Source: Chryseobacterium indologenes (GTDB lineage: Bacteria > Bacteroidota > Bacteroidia > Flavobacteriales > Weeksellaceae). Taken from it: DNA of 64,000 nt. The notes beneath the pieces are model-generated. The model saw only the letters and a program-made list of their open reading frames with translations. It searched no databases and was not told the origin of the DNA. The DNA lies in assembly GCF_001295265.1 (NCBI RefSeq), contig NZ_LJOD01000003.1:62001-126000 (forward strand), in the 5' to 3' direction. Shown here one piece after another: positions 53,393 to 63,174 of this stretch (positions are counted from its first letter, which is position 1; every line of letters starts with the position of its first letter). Position numbers and translations under genes: made by a program.

Positions 53393-54280
53393 TTATTTAC
53401 AGGCTTGTTTATAATCATCAATCAGTTTTCTGTACATCTGGGTAAACATCTCCGTTTTGTAATGCATATTGATTCTTGCTGCTTCTGCTCCTTTTTTTCC
53501 TTTTATTAATGCTTTTGCTTCTGCATTATACTTCTTTCTGCTTTCCTTAAATGTTTTGTTGGAAAAATATTCATTCTGCCTTGCTTCATCTACTTTTTTT
53601 AGAAATTCAGGGCAGTCGGCTCCTACAATTTCGTAAGCCTTATAAAATTTTTTATAAAGGGTTTTCATATTGAATATCGCCAAAGGACTTAGAGAACTGT
53701 AATCTACCGGAGCTACTGCAATATTTTCATCGGGTTTGCTCAGATAAATCATAACATACATTAATTCGCAGTTGTCTTCATTTCCGTCAAATGACGTTGA
53801 AAAGCTATTCCCATGATTGGCTTTGCACGTCATACTTCGATAGCCGTAAAGGTTAATAGGACCTTTTTCCATTAGAGGAAGCATCAGTACCTTTCCCTCC
53901 GATTCCATTTCCAGATCATTATTTATATCTTTTACAATACGTTTGTCCATTTGAAATGTTTCCTGGGTATCTTCGTTGGTATAAATCAGGCTTTTAATAT
54001 CCGAAACAGGAATAAGCTGTATCTCATTATCAGCTTGTGATGATTTGAATTTAACTTCTTTTCTGTCCAGATGGGCATTTTTACCTTTTGTACCCATAAA
54101 CTGGAATGTCGCTACGTCTGGAAGGCTAAAATCCTGGGCAAATCCTTTTTTTGTACTTCCGTCTTCCATCAGGATTTCAATTGGGAGGAAGTCTCTTTTG
54201 CCTGTATAAAACTGTAAAGATTGGGCATATAGAACAGATACTGTCATCAGAGACAGAAACAGGGTAATAAATTTTTTCAT
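53393..54280 (-). CDS. Secreted hypothetical protein, 295 aa
   Basis: Signal peptide MKKFITLFLSLMTVSVLYAQ. A beta-rich N-terminal part (FLPIEILMEDGSTKKGFAQDFSLPDVATFQF), a cysteine pair (SMTCKANHGNSFSTSFDGNEDNC) and a helical lysine-rich C-terminal third. It lies 20 bases downstream of the M1 aminopeptidase gene and is probably co-transcribed. Family not recognised. Confidence 0.6.
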   Translation of the reverse strand: MKKFITLFLSLMTVSVLYAQSLQFYTGKRDFLPIEILMEDGSTKKGFAQDFSLPDVATFQFMGTKGKNAHLDRKEVKFKSSQADNEIQLIPVSDIKSLIYTNEDTQETFQMDKRIVKDINNDLEMESEGKVLMLPLMEKGPINLYGYRSMTCKANHGNSFSTSFDGNEDNCELMYVMIYLSKPDENIAVAPVDYSSLSPLAIFNMKTLYKKFYKAYEIVGADCPEFLKKVDEARQNEYFSNKTFKESRKKYNAEAKALIKGKKGAEAARINMHYKTEMFTQMYRKLIDDYKQACK

Positions 54281-54300
54281 GCTTATTGTTAATGATTGTT

Positions 54301-56685
54301 TTAGCTTTTTCCGGCGGCCTGCATAGGATTGGTTTTGCCGTTTGATCCGCCTCTTACAGGGCCATCCTGCTTCTGTTTGAATAACTGGAATTTTGAAACC
54401 TGGCTGTCTGTACCGTTGCTGCTCCAGAAATTATTGGACGTATCAATATCAGCGGTTTCTCTCATAGGATCCAGCTGAATCGACTTTACTTTTTTGTCAA
54501 AGTAATAGGTCTTTGAAACCTTCTGTTCATTATGTCTCCAGATCTGGGCAGATGATTTGTCATAGGCTTTAGAACCATCTTCAAACGTAAATTCAAGGAT
54601 GATTGGCATTACCAGTCCGCCTTTATTAACGAAATCAACCTGGTAGCCGGTCATATTTTTAAATTTCTCTTTATCCTTGACATCCAGAGCCTGGGTTGCT
54701 TCTGTTTTGGCCGTATATTCCTTATCCTGATTTACTTTTTCCTGGCCTCTGTCATATCGGTAATAGAAGTCCTGTGTTTCCTTATCTTTATCTACGTAGA
54801 ACGAAATATTTTTATCTTCCCTGTTTCTGATCTTTGAAATATCTTCAAACTCATTCTGCAGAGGCTTATCTACCTTGTATTTTGTTTCTTTAGCTTCTTT
54901 TGGAGGAGTGTTCAGGTCAGGAGTGGCCATCGTTACCTTATCAATGGCAATATCCACAGGATCTGTTCCGTAGAACCATCCTCTCCAGAACCAGTCAAGG
55001 TCTTCCCCGCTGGCATCTTCCATCGTACGGAAGAAATCCGCTGGTTCAGGATGCTTGAAGGCCCATCTTTTGGCGTAGGTTTTAAAGGCTTTGTCAAATA
55101 ATTCTCTTCCCATGATTGTTTCACGGAGAATATTCAGTCCGGTAGCAGGTTTTGAATAGGCATTCGGCCCAAACTGAATAATGTTTTCAGAATTACTCAT
55201 GATAGGCTCCAGCTGATTCTTCGGAAGCTTCATATAATCCACAATTGTCCAGGCCGGTCCTCTTTTTGACGGGAATTTATTGTCCCATTTTTCCTCTGTA
55301 AGATACTCGGTAAAAGTATTCAGACCTTCATCCATCCAGCTCCATTGTCTTTCGTCTGAATTGATGATCATCGGGAAAAAGTTATGGCCGACTTCGTGGA
55401 TAATTACCCCAATCATCCCATTTTTAGTTCCCTCAGAATACGTTCCGTCTTTTTCCGTTCTTCCGAAATTGAAGCAGATCATTGGATACTCCATCCCGTT
55501 GGCCGCTTCCACAGACTGGGCAACAGGGTAGGGGTAAGGAATGGTGAATTCTGAATAGGTTTTAATAGTGTGTGCTACCGCTTTGGTGGAGAATTTCCGG
55601 TACAGCCCATAAGCTTCTTTCGGGTAAAAGCTCATGGCCATTACTTTATTGTTGTTTTCAGGAATGGTGACTCTCATTCCGTCCCAGACAAATTTTCTTG
55701 AAGAAGTCCATGCGAAATCTCTTACGTCATTGGCTTCAAATACCCAGGTTTTTCTCTGTTTCGAATGATTTTTCTCTGCTTTTTTAGCTTCGTCCAGCGT
55801 TACAATTTCAATCGGTTCCGCCGCATTTTCAGCTTTACGGTATCTGGACATCTGGTCTGAAGTCAGCACCTGCTCATAATTTTTACATTCCCCTGTTCCG
55901 CCAACAATATGATCAGCAGGAACATTCATTGAAACTTTAAAATTTCCGAATACCAAAGCAAATTCGCCTCTTCCGGTGAACTGATGGTTCTGCCAGCCCT
56001 GGAAATCACTGTAAACACACATTCTTGGGTACCACTGGGTCATTGTATAAAGATCGTTACCGTCTTCCTTAAAATTTTCATAGCCTCCACGGCCTCCCAT
56101 CTGAATACGGTTCGGGATATTATAATTCCAGTCTATCTTAAATACGATTTTTTCGCCTTTCTTTAGAACTTTCGGAAGATCAATCCGCATCATGGTTTTG
56201 TTGACTGTAAACTTCAGCGGATTTCCGGAAGCATCTGTTACCTTTTCAAGATTAACACCATAGCCGTTGTCTTTTTCCGGAAGCTCGGTTACTTTAAGCT
56301 GGTCATCATTAATAGATGAAGGAAGGGTAGACGAGGTCTGGTAACCTGCATTTTTTACCGTAGACTGCTCATTTTCATCAAGCTGAAGCCAGAGGTAATC
56401 CAGATCGTCCGGTGAATTGTTATAATAAGTAACGGTTTCAGATCCTTTCAGGTTTCTCTTATCCTCATCAAGATAAGCCGTGATATTATAATCTGCCCTG
56501 TTCTGCCAGTATCCATGGCCTGGCGCTCCTGATGCGGTTCTGTAAATATTGGGCGTAGGAAGAATTGTTCCCAGCTGCTCAAATTTATTTCCATGGTTGC
56601 TCCCCGGATTATTCTGGATATTCTGTGCGGTGACACCTGTATATGTGAATACAGCAAATGAAAGGGCGGCTGCTTTTAGCTTCAT
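54301..56685 (-). CDS. M1 family metallopeptidase (aminopeptidase)
   Basis: 794 residues with signal peptide (MKLKAAALSFAVFTYTGVTA). The zinc site is H430-E-V-G-H434 (VIIHEVGHNFFP) with the downstream Glu in WSWMDEGLNTFTEYL. EAANGMEYPMICF is the substrate-binding GxMEN-like loop, here GMEYP. A C-terminal beta domain follows. It cleaves N-terminal residues from peptides, in the periplasm or at the surface. It is longer than many M1 enzymes, as usual in Flavobacteriia. Confidence 0.93.
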   Translation of the reverse strand: MKLKAAALSFAVFTYTGVTAQNIQNNPGSNHGNKFEQLGTILPTPNIYRTASGAPGHGYWQNRADYNITAYLDEDKRNLKGSETVTYYNNSPDDLDYLWLQLDENEQSTVKNAGYQTSSTLPSSINDDQLKVTELPEKDNGYGVNLEKVTDASGNPLKFTVNKTMMRIDLPKVLKKGEKIVFKIDWNYNIPNRIQMGGRGGYENFKEDGNDLYTMTQWYPRMCVYSDFQGWQNHQFTGRGEFALVFGNFKVSMNVPADHIVGGTGECKNYEQVLTSDQMSRYRKAENAAEPIEIVTLDEAKKAEKNHSKQRKTWVFEANDVRDFAWTSSRKFVWDGMRVTIPENNNKVMAMSFYPKEAYGLYRKFSTKAVAHTIKTYSEFTIPYPYPVAQSVEAANGMEYPMICFNFGRTEKDGTYSEGTKNGMIGVIIHEVGHNFFPMIINSDERQWSWMDEGLNTFTEYLTEEKWDNKFPSKRGPAWTIVDYMKLPKNQLEPIMSNSENIIQFGPNAYSKPATGLNILRETIMGRELFDKAFKTYAKRWAFKHPEPADFFRTMEDASGEDLDWFWRGWFYGTDPVDIAIDKVTMATPDLNTPPKEAKETKYKVDKPLQNEFEDISKIRNREDKNISFYVDKDKETQDFYYRYDRGQEKVNQDKEYTAKTEATQALDVKDKEKFKNMTGYQVDFVNKGGLVMPIILEFTFEDGSKAYDKSSAQIWRHNEQKVSKTYYFDKKVKSIQLDPMRETADIDTSNNFWSSNGTDSQVSKFQLFKQKQDGPVRGGSNGKTNPMQAAGKS

Positions 56686-56743
56686 AACCGAATTGATTTA
56701 AGGATGATCAAAGATAATAATATTTACATGAGAAATTGAAAGC

Positions 56744-57325
56744 TTAAAAAGGAATTCTTTCTAAAGTCATCTTCAATGAAAGGGCAAATACTCCGGAGGA
56801 TACAAAAAGGATCCAGTCTTTTTTGTTGACCTTAAAAATATGAAGAAGAATAAAAAGAACAACCAGAATTACAGCCACAATAACAATCTGTCCCAGTTCC
56901 AGACCAATATTAAATCCTAATAAAGGTACCGCTATGCTCTGGCTTTTGGCAATCATTACCCTTGCTGTGTTGGCAAATCCCATCCCGTGAACAAGACCGA
57001 AGATCAGAGCCAGATAATAATTAGCCCGCATCAGGGTCTGTTTCTTATTTTTCATGATGATGTTATCCAGCGAGGTCAGGACAATGGTGAGTGGGATCAG
57101 AAATTCTACCCACGCAGATGGAAATCTGAAGATATCCAGAATGCTTAATGCCAGGGTTATGGAATGCCCGATTGTGAAGGCAGTCACAAGGATCAGAATT
57201 TTTTTCCAGTCACTGTAGGAATATACTGCAATCAGAGCCAGAACAAATAACTGGTGATCCAGAGCATCCAATGAAATAATATGTTCCCATCCAAGGTTTA
57301 AATAAAATAGAAAATCCTGCATCAT
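56744..57325 (-). CDS. HupE/UreJ family membrane protein
   Basis: 193 residues with about six transmembrane helices. The first has GWEHIISLDALDHQLFVLALIAVY, and the fourth includes YYLALIFGLVHGMGFANTARVM, both with the conserved His/Asp motifs of HupE/UreJ, nickel or cobalt-related permeases. Divergent to a DUF6702-like gene. Substrate here unknown; the trio with M1 peptidase and DUF6702 recurs in Flavobacteriia. Confidence 0.8.
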   Translation of the reverse strand: MMQDFLFYLNLGWEHIISLDALDHQLFVLALIAVYSYSDWKKILILVTAFTIGHSITLALSILDIFRFPSAWVEFLIPLTIVLTSLDNIIMKNKKQTLMRANYYLALIFGLVHGMGFANTARVMIAKSQSIAVPLLGFNIGLELGQIVIVAVILVVLFILLHIFKVNKKDWILFVSSGVFALSLKMTLERIPF

Positions 57326-57392
57326 AACGTAAAAATATAATGCGTACGAAAATAATGATTAATTTCGGAACAAATTTTAAATGTCCGGATTT

Positions 57393-57893
57393 ATGAAGAT
57401 TTTATGGCTGTTCCTGCTCCCTGTAGTGTTCCTGTTTTCTTTTGCAAAAGGAAAACATCCTTATCATGTGGGTTCAGTTGAAATTAATTACAACACAAAA
57501 TCAAGAACCTTTGAGATTACCGGACGATTCTTTCTTGATGATCTGGAAAACGGGCTCAGCAAAAAATATGGAGGTGCTTTCCATTTTAATGATGAAAAAT
57601 ATAAAACAAAGCTCAATGATGCTCTCCGGAAATACTGTACAGAATATTTCAAATTGAAAGGAGATGGTAAATTCCTGAAGATCAATTATGTGGGCTATGA
57701 AGAAGACAGTGAATCCGTAAATGTTTACCTAGAATCAGAAACCGTTCCTGTTCCTAAAAAAGTAGAAGCTGCTGTCAGTTTCCTGTATAATTTATTTGAT
57801 GATCAGATTAATATTGTACACATCATTATACAAGGGAAGAGAGAGAGTGAAAAACTGACCTATCCTAACCGTTATCTCTACCGCCAGTTTTAA
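57393..57893 (+). CDS. DUF6702-like secreted protein
   Basis: 166 residues starting MKILWLFLLPVVFLFSFAKG, a signal peptide; an in-frame ATG at 57381 adds four residues. The mature part has KHPYHVGSVEINYNTKSRTFEITGRFFLDDLENGL and ends QINIVHIIIQGKRESEKLTYPNRYLYRQF, the pattern of a small family next to HupE and M1 genes in Flavobacteriia. Divergent from hupE with a 55-68 bp shared control region. Probably helps metal or surface handling, but this is inferred only from context. Confidence 0.7.
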   Translation: MKILWLFLLPVVFLFSFAKGKHPYHVGSVEINYNTKSRTFEITGRFFLDDLENGLSKKYGGAFHFNDEKYKTKLNDALRKYCTEYFKLKGDGKFLKINYVGYEEDSESVNVYLESETVPVPKKVEAAVSFLYNLFDDQINIVHIIIQGKRESEKLTYPNRYLYRQF

Positions 57894-58109
57894 TCAGATG
57901 TTAATTTTTAAATCTGCAACTCTCCTGTTTGGGTATTTTCTGCTTCTTTTTAATCTCTTACTGAAATATTAAATCACTAAATATTGATTAATAATTTTAA
58001 AGGGATTGTATTTTCAAAAATAAATTATTGAATTATTTTCATTTTTTAATCTGTTTTGTTGATTAATTATATGTTATAAATTGTTTTTAATTTATTAATT
58101 TATATAATA

Positions 58110-58140
58110 TTTGTTTTTTGTTTAAAAAAAGCTATATTTG
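58110..58140 (+). promoter_or_regulatory. Canonical Bacteroidota promoter
   Basis: TTTG at 58110-58113, a 19-nt spacer, then TATATTTG at 58133-58140, exactly TTTG-N19-TAnnTTTG. It faces a region without a substantial ORF. Confidence 0.65.
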
Positions 58141-58145
58141 TTTGT

Positions 58146-58480
58146 GCCTATTTGATGATTTCTGAATCTTGTTTCAAGAGTTCATAAAAATCTGAAAAAA
58201 GAAAAAAATGGCCCTGAACGGAATAAATAAGACAGAGAAATTCTGGTAAAAAAAGAAATTCTTTACTGCGATATTCTGAACAATAAATACCGTTTGGATT
58301 AAGTAGGGATAAGAACTTATGAGTAAAACTTAGCCTTATACAGGCCAAATAAAAATAAAAACATCAGACACAAAATAAAACCACAGATTAAGAAAAAATT
58401 AGTTCGTAGGTTTAAATAAGGTAAAAAAGTTCCCGTTTTACTGAATTTAAGGTCGAAGATTCTAATAAACACAATCATCT
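58146..58480 (+). ncRNA. Candidate noncoding transcript, or an empty AT-rich spacer
   Basis: The only function suggested is by position: a full-strength promoter on one side and a terminator on the other, about 340 nt apart. Only tiny ORFs are inside, including a 13-codon one (MALNGINKTEKFW) after an A/G-rich run. The rest of the 617-bp gap from 57894 is plain AT-rich DNA. No known RNA (6S, tmRNA, RNase P, SRP) was recognised. Confidence 0.3.
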
Positions 58481-58512
58481 AAAAACACTTGCTTTGAGGT
58501 AAGTGTTTTTTT
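58481..58512. terminator. Bidirectional terminator
   Basis: AAAAACACTT (58481-58490) is perfectly complementary to AAGTGTTTTT (58501-58510) with a 10-nt loop. It can end the plus-strand transcript and also the minus-strand gene that stops at 58511. Confidence 0.85.
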
Positions 58513-59107
58513 ATTCATGGTTCATTTGAAGTTGTGCATTGATTTCCCTGATATGCGTGAACAGATCAGGAAAAAAATCATTATAACATTGCTGAAGAAA
58601 AGATTTGTTTTTAAGGAAAGCGTCAAAAACAGGAATATCCTTTTCCAGATATCGGGCTTTGTTCAGAACATTCCGGATGCTGAACTGAATGCCCCAGTCT
58701 TCGCGATAATTATAAAGCCAGTCATCTTTTTCCATCTTTTCCAGCATTTTTTTGAAATTTTCAGGGAGCCACTGCTCATGCTCATGGAGAACTCTGTACA
58801 CGTTCAGAGAATGCATTTTCCAGCCTTCCAGGGAATGTAATGTAAGATCATTGGCAACAAAATAATCCATGGCAACATCTACAAAAGCTCCGGCATAAAG
58901 CCTTACCAAAGGGGAAAATGCTTTCTTTGCCTCATGAATAGCAGGGTGGGAATCTGTGAAAGTGTCAATGGCCCGGTGAAGGGTAATGCCGTCCTGAATT
59001 TCTTTCGGAAAAGAAAATCTATCCCTGTTACGGATGAAATCTTCCAGAAACTGTCCTACAATCTGGCCGTTTGAAAAGGTGAGAAAAGAATGCGCTAAAT
59101 AATTCAT
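58511..59107 (-). CDS. Acyl carrier protein phosphodiesterase (AcpH-type)
   Basis: 198 residues, an HD-like hydrolase. MNYLAHSFLTFSNGQIVGQFLEDFI, ITLHRAIDTFTDSHPAIHEAKK, GAFVDVAMDYFVANDLTLHS supply conserved His and Asp residues. It would remove the 4'-phosphopantetheine arm of ACP. Its start overlaps the stop of the upstream VanW gene by 4 bases. Confidence 0.85.
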   Translation of the reverse strand: MNYLAHSFLTFSNGQIVGQFLEDFIRNRDRFSFPKEIQDGITLHRAIDTFTDSHPAIHEAKKAFSPLVRLYAGAFVDVAMDYFVANDLTLHSLEGWKMHSLNVYRVLHEHEQWLPENFKKMLEKMEKDDWLYNYREDWGIQFSIRNVLNKARYLEKDIPVFDAFLKNKSFLQQCYNDFFPDLFTHIREINAQLQMNHE

Positions 59108-59811
59108 AACCGAATATAAAAATTTTTAAACAATAGTCTACTGTCTGCAAAAGTCTCTACCCATACACCTTTTTCTGTTTCAGTATATTGAAACTGTATT
59201 TCGCTCAAAGGAATGTTTTCCGGCGAGATTAAAACAAGATGAAGCTCCTGATTATCAACAAAGCTCCGAAACTGAACAGGAAACGGAAAAATGTTCTGTA
59301 CCTGCAGGTCTTTATAGCCGTAAACCACAGTACAGTCAGACCCCAGCGGTGTAAAACGTTCATGTTCCTTATAGATGTCAATAGAATGTGGATATCGTTC
59401 CACGATTTTTAACCCCGACTGAAGGGCTGCATAATAAAGAATAGAGGAAAACTGGCAGATTCCGCCGCCCGTTCCGCTCGAAATATGGTTTCGGATAAGA
59501 TTCCGTCCTTCTTTGAAATTATTTTCCGGAGTAGGCTTTCCAATCAGTTTCCAGAAAGACAATACTTCATTGGGTTTAATCACAAGATTATTAATTTTTC
59601 CGCTGACCACTTTTAAATTGTGAATTTTATTTTCAATGAATTCACCTTTCTTAATGCTCTGGCGGAAATTCCTGCTGTACGGTCCGATATCTTCCTGCCG
59701 GTATTCTTTCCCATACCGATGTCCGGACCTCTCTTCATGAAGATAACGCTGCAATAATTTTAACCGCAGCTTCCATGGATCAGGGATTATATTCTTTAGC
59801 AGCCGTTTCAT
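59104..59811 (-). CDS. VanW family protein
   Basis: 235 residues. The VanW core is visible: NNLVIKPNEVLSFWKLIGKPTPENNFKEGRNL, SSGTGGGICQFSSILYYAALQSGLKIVERYPHS and TVVYGYKDLQVQN. Its exact role is unknown even in vancomycin clusters, where it is accessory. Flanked by overlapping ACP phosphodiesterase and methyltransferase genes, an operon with coupled translation. Confidence 0.9.
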   Translation of the reverse strand: MKRLLKNIIPDPWKLRLKLLQRYLHEERSGHRYGKEYRQEDIGPYSRNFRQSIKKGEFIENKIHNLKVVSGKINNLVIKPNEVLSFWKLIGKPTPENNFKEGRNLIRNHISSGTGGGICQFSSILYYAALQSGLKIVERYPHSIDIYKEHERFTPLGSDCTVVYGYKDLQVQNIFPFPVQFRSFVDNQELHLVLISPENIPLSEIQFQYTETEKGVWVETFADSRLLFKNFYIRL

Positions 59812-60476
59812 ATTTTTTCAAGTACTGCAATATGATAGGAGGCCCAACGTTTCAGAAAAGTCCGGCAGAGCAGAATATCAACAGGAAGGAAAAACTTTCT
59901 GATGCTCCCGGGAATCCTGTGCACAGGGAAAAGTAAAATACCCGTAGTGCTTTTGACCCTCCATCCGTCTTTTGACAGCTGTGAGATTTCCGAAGGTGTA
60001 AAGCTGTTACCCGCATGCCAGTCTTCCTGAGGTGAAACTGTTTTTCTTCTGGCTTTGGTAGGATAATCAAAAATCAGAATCCCGCCGCTGTTTAACTTTC
60101 TGCTGCATTCATCAAGGAATTTCCGGGTTTCATCTTTCGTCTGGTGCATAATCACATGAAAGCAGAATATACAATCAAATAAAGTGTCAAACGGGATTTT
60201 TGAAATTTCTCCTGCAGAAATTATTTTATCGGGATGCTTTTCGCGGGCGATCTGGAGCATCTGTTCACTGAAATCAGTGCCGTGGGTTGCCCAACCGAGA
60301 AGTCTGCCTGTTCCGCATCCCAGATCCAATATTTTAGAATATTTTGTACGACGGAAAAACGAACTTAAAAATACCTTTTCCTGCTGGTCGATATACTTCC
60401 CGTAAGAATTTCCGAAACGGTTTTCGTCATAGGTATCTGCAAGGTTATTATAATATTCCCGGATATTGGTTTTCAT
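59808..60476 (-). CDS. Class I SAM-dependent methyltransferase
   Basis: 222 residues from MKTNIREYYNNLADTYDENRFG; an upstream ATG at 60524 is less likely. The SAM-binding motif I is ILDLGCGTGRLLGWA near residue 49, then GTDFSEQMLQIAREKHPD and IFCFHVIMHQTKDE, ILIFDYPTK. Substrate unknown. Overlaps vanW by 4 bases, so these genes are coupled. Confidence 0.88.
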   Translation of the reverse strand: MKTNIREYYNNLADTYDENRFGNSYGKYIDQQEKVFLSSFFRRTKYSKILDLGCGTGRLLGWATHGTDFSEQMLQIAREKHPDKIISAGEISKIPFDTLFDCIFCFHVIMHQTKDETRKFLDECSRKLNSGGILIFDYPTKARRKTVSPQEDWHAGNSFTPSEISQLSKDGWRVKSTTGILLFPVHRIPGSIRKFFLPVDILLCRTFLKRWASYHIAVLEKI

Positions 60477-60564
60477 AATTCTAATTTCTTTTGTGAAAAT
60501 AACTAATCCGGAGCATTTTATCAACCTTATTTCCTATGTTTTCGGAAAGCATACTTATCAGACA

Positions 60565-61914
60565 TTAAAAAAGCCTTTCGTGGAAATCTTCAATTTTACT
60601 TACTTCCTCTATTTTGATTCCGAATTTTCTTTTCGGGATTTTGTTGAGGTTGGATACAAAAATTTTTTCATAGCCCAGCTTTTCAGCTTCCGAGATTCTT
60701 TGCTCAGCCTGAGCAATAGGACGGATTTCTCCGCTCAGCCCGATCTCTCCTGCAAAACAATAGTGTTCAGAAATGGCAATATCTTCATTGGACGAAAGTA
60801 TAGAAGCCACCACAGCAAGATCTAATGCAGGATCATCTGTCTTGATTCCTCCTGTTATATTTAAAAATACATCTTTTGCACCCAACTGAAATCCTGCACG
60901 CTTTTCGAGGACTGCTAGAAGCATATTCAGCCTTTTGGCATCAAATCCGGTGGAACTTCTTTGTGGAGTGCCATATACAGCCGTACTTACCAGAGCCTGT
61001 ATTTCCAGCAGCATCGGCCGGTTTCCTTCCAGGGTTACCGCAACGGAATTCCCGGAAAGCTCTTCAAATTTTTTGGTAATAAGAATCTCCGAAGGATTTT
61101 TGATTTCCTTCAATCCCTGTGAAATCATTTCATAGATTCCGATCTCAGCGGTAGATCCAAAACGGTTTTTATTGGCCCTCAGCAGTCGGAAGAGATGATT
61201 TCTGTCACCATCAAAATTCAGAACAACATCTACCATGTGTTCCAGTACCTTTGGCCCGGCAATCTGGCCGTCTTTCGTGATATGACCTACCAGGAAAACC
61301 GGAGTATTGTTTTCTTTGGCAAACTTAATGATCTCATTGGAACATTCCCGGATTTGGGAAACAGTACCCGGGGAGCTTTCAATGAGCTGGGACTGAAGAG
61401 TTTGTATAGAGTCAATAATCATAAAATCCGGTTCGAGCTTTTTGGCTTCATGGAGAATTTTTTCCAGGGATGTTTCTGTAAAAAGAAAGCAGTTTGGGTT
61501 CTGAAGATCTGTTAGCCTGTCTGCCCTCATTTTAATCTGGGAAGCACTTTCCTCTCCGGAAACATAGAAGATTTTCTTCTTCATTTTCAAAGCAAGCTGC
61601 AGAAGAAGCGTAGATTTCCCGATTCCCGGCTCACCGCCGATCAGGGTCACAGAACCTAAAACAATTCCGCCGCCCAAAACACGGTTCAGTTCTTCGGAAG
61701 GTGTTTTTATTCTGGGTTCTTCACTGGTTTCAACTTCAATAATGTTGATGACGTGCTGCTTTGATTTTGAGAAAGGCGGAGTTTTAGGCGACGTTTTTTC
61801 AACGACTTCTTCCACCAGGGTATTCCACTGCCCGCAGTTTTTACACTGCCCCATCCATTGGGAATATTGGGTTCCGCAGTTTTGACAGAAATATGCTGTT
61901 TTTAGTTTTGCCAT
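60565..61914 (-). CDS. radA: DNA repair protein RadA (Sms)
   Basis: 449 residues. Zinc finger FCQNCGTQYSQWMGQCKNCGQW at the start, ATPase with Walker A GGEPGIGKST near 93 and Walker B DFMIIDSIQT, the RadA signature KNRFG near 247, and a Lon-protease-like C-terminal domain. It is a RecA-related helicase for branch migration in recombination repair. Divergent from the membrane gene at 61971. Confidence 0.97.
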   Translation of the reverse strand: MAKLKTAYFCQNCGTQYSQWMGQCKNCGQWNTLVEEVVEKTSPKTPPFSKSKQHVINIIEVETSEEPRIKTPSEELNRVLGGGIVLGSVTLIGGEPGIGKSTLLLQLALKMKKKIFYVSGEESASQIKMRADRLTDLQNPNCFLFTETSLEKILHEAKKLEPDFMIIDSIQTLQSQLIESSPGTVSQIRECSNEIIKFAKENNTPVFLVGHITKDGQIAGPKVLEHMVDVVLNFDGDRNHLFRLLRANKNRFGSTAEIGIYEMISQGLKEIKNPSEILITKKFEELSGNSVAVTLEGNRPMLLEIQALVSTAVYGTPQRSSTGFDAKRLNMLLAVLEKRAGFQLGAKDVFLNITGGIKTDDPALDLAVVASILSSNEDIAISEHYCFAGEIGLSGEIRPIAQAEQRISEAEKLGYEKIFVSNLNKIPKRKFGIKIEEVSKIEDFHERLF

Positions 61915-61970
61915 ACTGCGAAGGTAAAGAAAATGAATTTTGATTTTGAATTTTTAACTAATTTTCAGGA

Positions 61971-62381
61971 ATGAAAAATGTCTTACTGAAAAGCATTCTT
62001 ATTTTAGGAATCATGACCTTTCTGAATGCAGGGCTCGTTGGTGAGTCGGTGAAGCTGATAGGAATGCCGCCTTCAAGCCATACGTTACACGGTTTTGCCG
62101 TATTTGTAGGAGGTCTTATCATCAGTGGAATAAGCTTTGCAACCATCCTGATTTTTAAAAGAAGTTATGGTGCAGTCTGGAAAGTGGCCGTTCTGTTTGA
62201 AATTCTTTATCTGGTGATGCTTTTGTGGTCCCGGGTAAATCCATTGGTTTATTTTACCCAACGTACTGATGACAGTCTTATTGATCTGTTGCTGTATGTA
62301 AATTCAATCGTTGTGTTTCTTATCATCTTTCTTTTTGATTTTGTTTTTTCTAAAATAACTTCTGCAAAAAATAAAAACTAA
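61971..62381 (+). CDS. Membrane protein, 136 aa
   Basis: About four hydrophobic helices (LLKSILILGIMTFLNAGLVG, HGFAVFVGGLIISGISFATILIF, WKVAVLFEILYLVMLLW, LYVNSIVVFLIIFLFDFVF). Start MKNVLLKS, 56 bases from radA. No family or motif recognised. It precedes the YceI gene by 72 bases. Confidence 0.65.
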   Translation: MKNVLLKSILILGIMTFLNAGLVGESVKLIGMPPSSHTLHGFAVFVGGLIISGISFATILIFKRSYGAVWKVAVLFEILYLVMLLWSRVNPLVYFTQRTDDSLIDLLLYVNSIVVFLIIFLFDFVFSKITSAKNKN

Positions 62382-62453
62382 CATAGATCAAGCTGTAAAT
62401 TTCTTTTATATCTTATCTTTACTCAATAATATTAATGTAAAATTATAATTACA

Positions 62454-63020
62454 ATGAAAAAAGTATTTTTATCCTTCGTATTTACGTTGTTAAGCATTGT
62501 AGGTTTTGCCCAGACCGGATGGGTGGTGGATCCAATGCACTCTTCTGTTAATTTCAATATCAAACATATGGGAATCAGTTTTGTGCAGGGGCGTTTTGAT
62601 AAATTTAGCGGAAAAATATCCACTGAGGGAGCCAATCTGGATAATGCCTCTTTTAATTTTACGGTTGAGGTGAATTCCATTAATACCGGTGTGGAAATGA
62701 GAGATAAACATCTTAAAAGCAAGGATTTTTTCGATGGTGAAATGTATCCGGAAATGACATTCTTCAGTTCTTCCGTCACCAAGGATAAGAACGGGTATAT
62801 TTTAAAAGGAAAACTGAAAATTAAAGAAGTGGTGAAAGATATCAGCGTTCCGGTAACATTCGGAGGGATAACCAAAAACCAGAAAGGAAAGGAGGTCATG
62901 GGAATCCAGTCTAAATTTACCATCAACCGCCTTGACTATGACATTAAATATGATCCTACGGGAGCGGGTGTTGCCAAAGATGTAGACGTAAACGTATATT
63001 TTGAGCTGGTAAAACAGTAA
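62454..63020 (+). CDS. YceI family protein
   Basis: 188 residues with signal peptide MKKVFLSFVFTLLSIVGFAQ. The lipocalin-like YceI domain shows WVVDPMHSSVNFNIKHMGISFVQGRFDKFSG, VEVNSINTGVEMRDKHLKSKDFFDGEMYPEMTF and the closing VDVNVYFELVK. It binds isoprenoid-type lipids in the periplasm. A terminator follows. Confidence 0.92.
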   Translation: MKKVFLSFVFTLLSIVGFAQTGWVVDPMHSSVNFNIKHMGISFVQGRFDKFSGKISTEGANLDNASFNFTVEVNSINTGVEMRDKHLKSKDFFDGEMYPEMTFFSSSVTKDKNGYILKGKLKIKEVVKDISVPVTFGGITKNQKGKEVMGIQSKFTINRLDYDIKYDPTGAGVAKDVDVNVYFELVKQ

Positions 63021-63040
63021 TTCATACAACTTACAACGAA

Positions 63041-63073
63041 AAAGGTTTTTCAGATTACTGGAAAACCTTTTTT
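63041..63073 (+). terminator. Rho-independent terminator after YceI
   Basis: AAAGGTTTT (63041-63049) pairs with AAAACCTTT (63062-63070), followed by a T run. It lies 20 bases past the YceI stop. Confidence 0.85.
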
Positions 63074-63174
63074 TATTTGGAATTTATTCAGATGTAACGG
63101 TATTCAGGCAGAATTATGGAATTCCACGGATATCAAAAATTAAATTTTTTTAGTTGTAAGTGTTCAGCAAAGAT

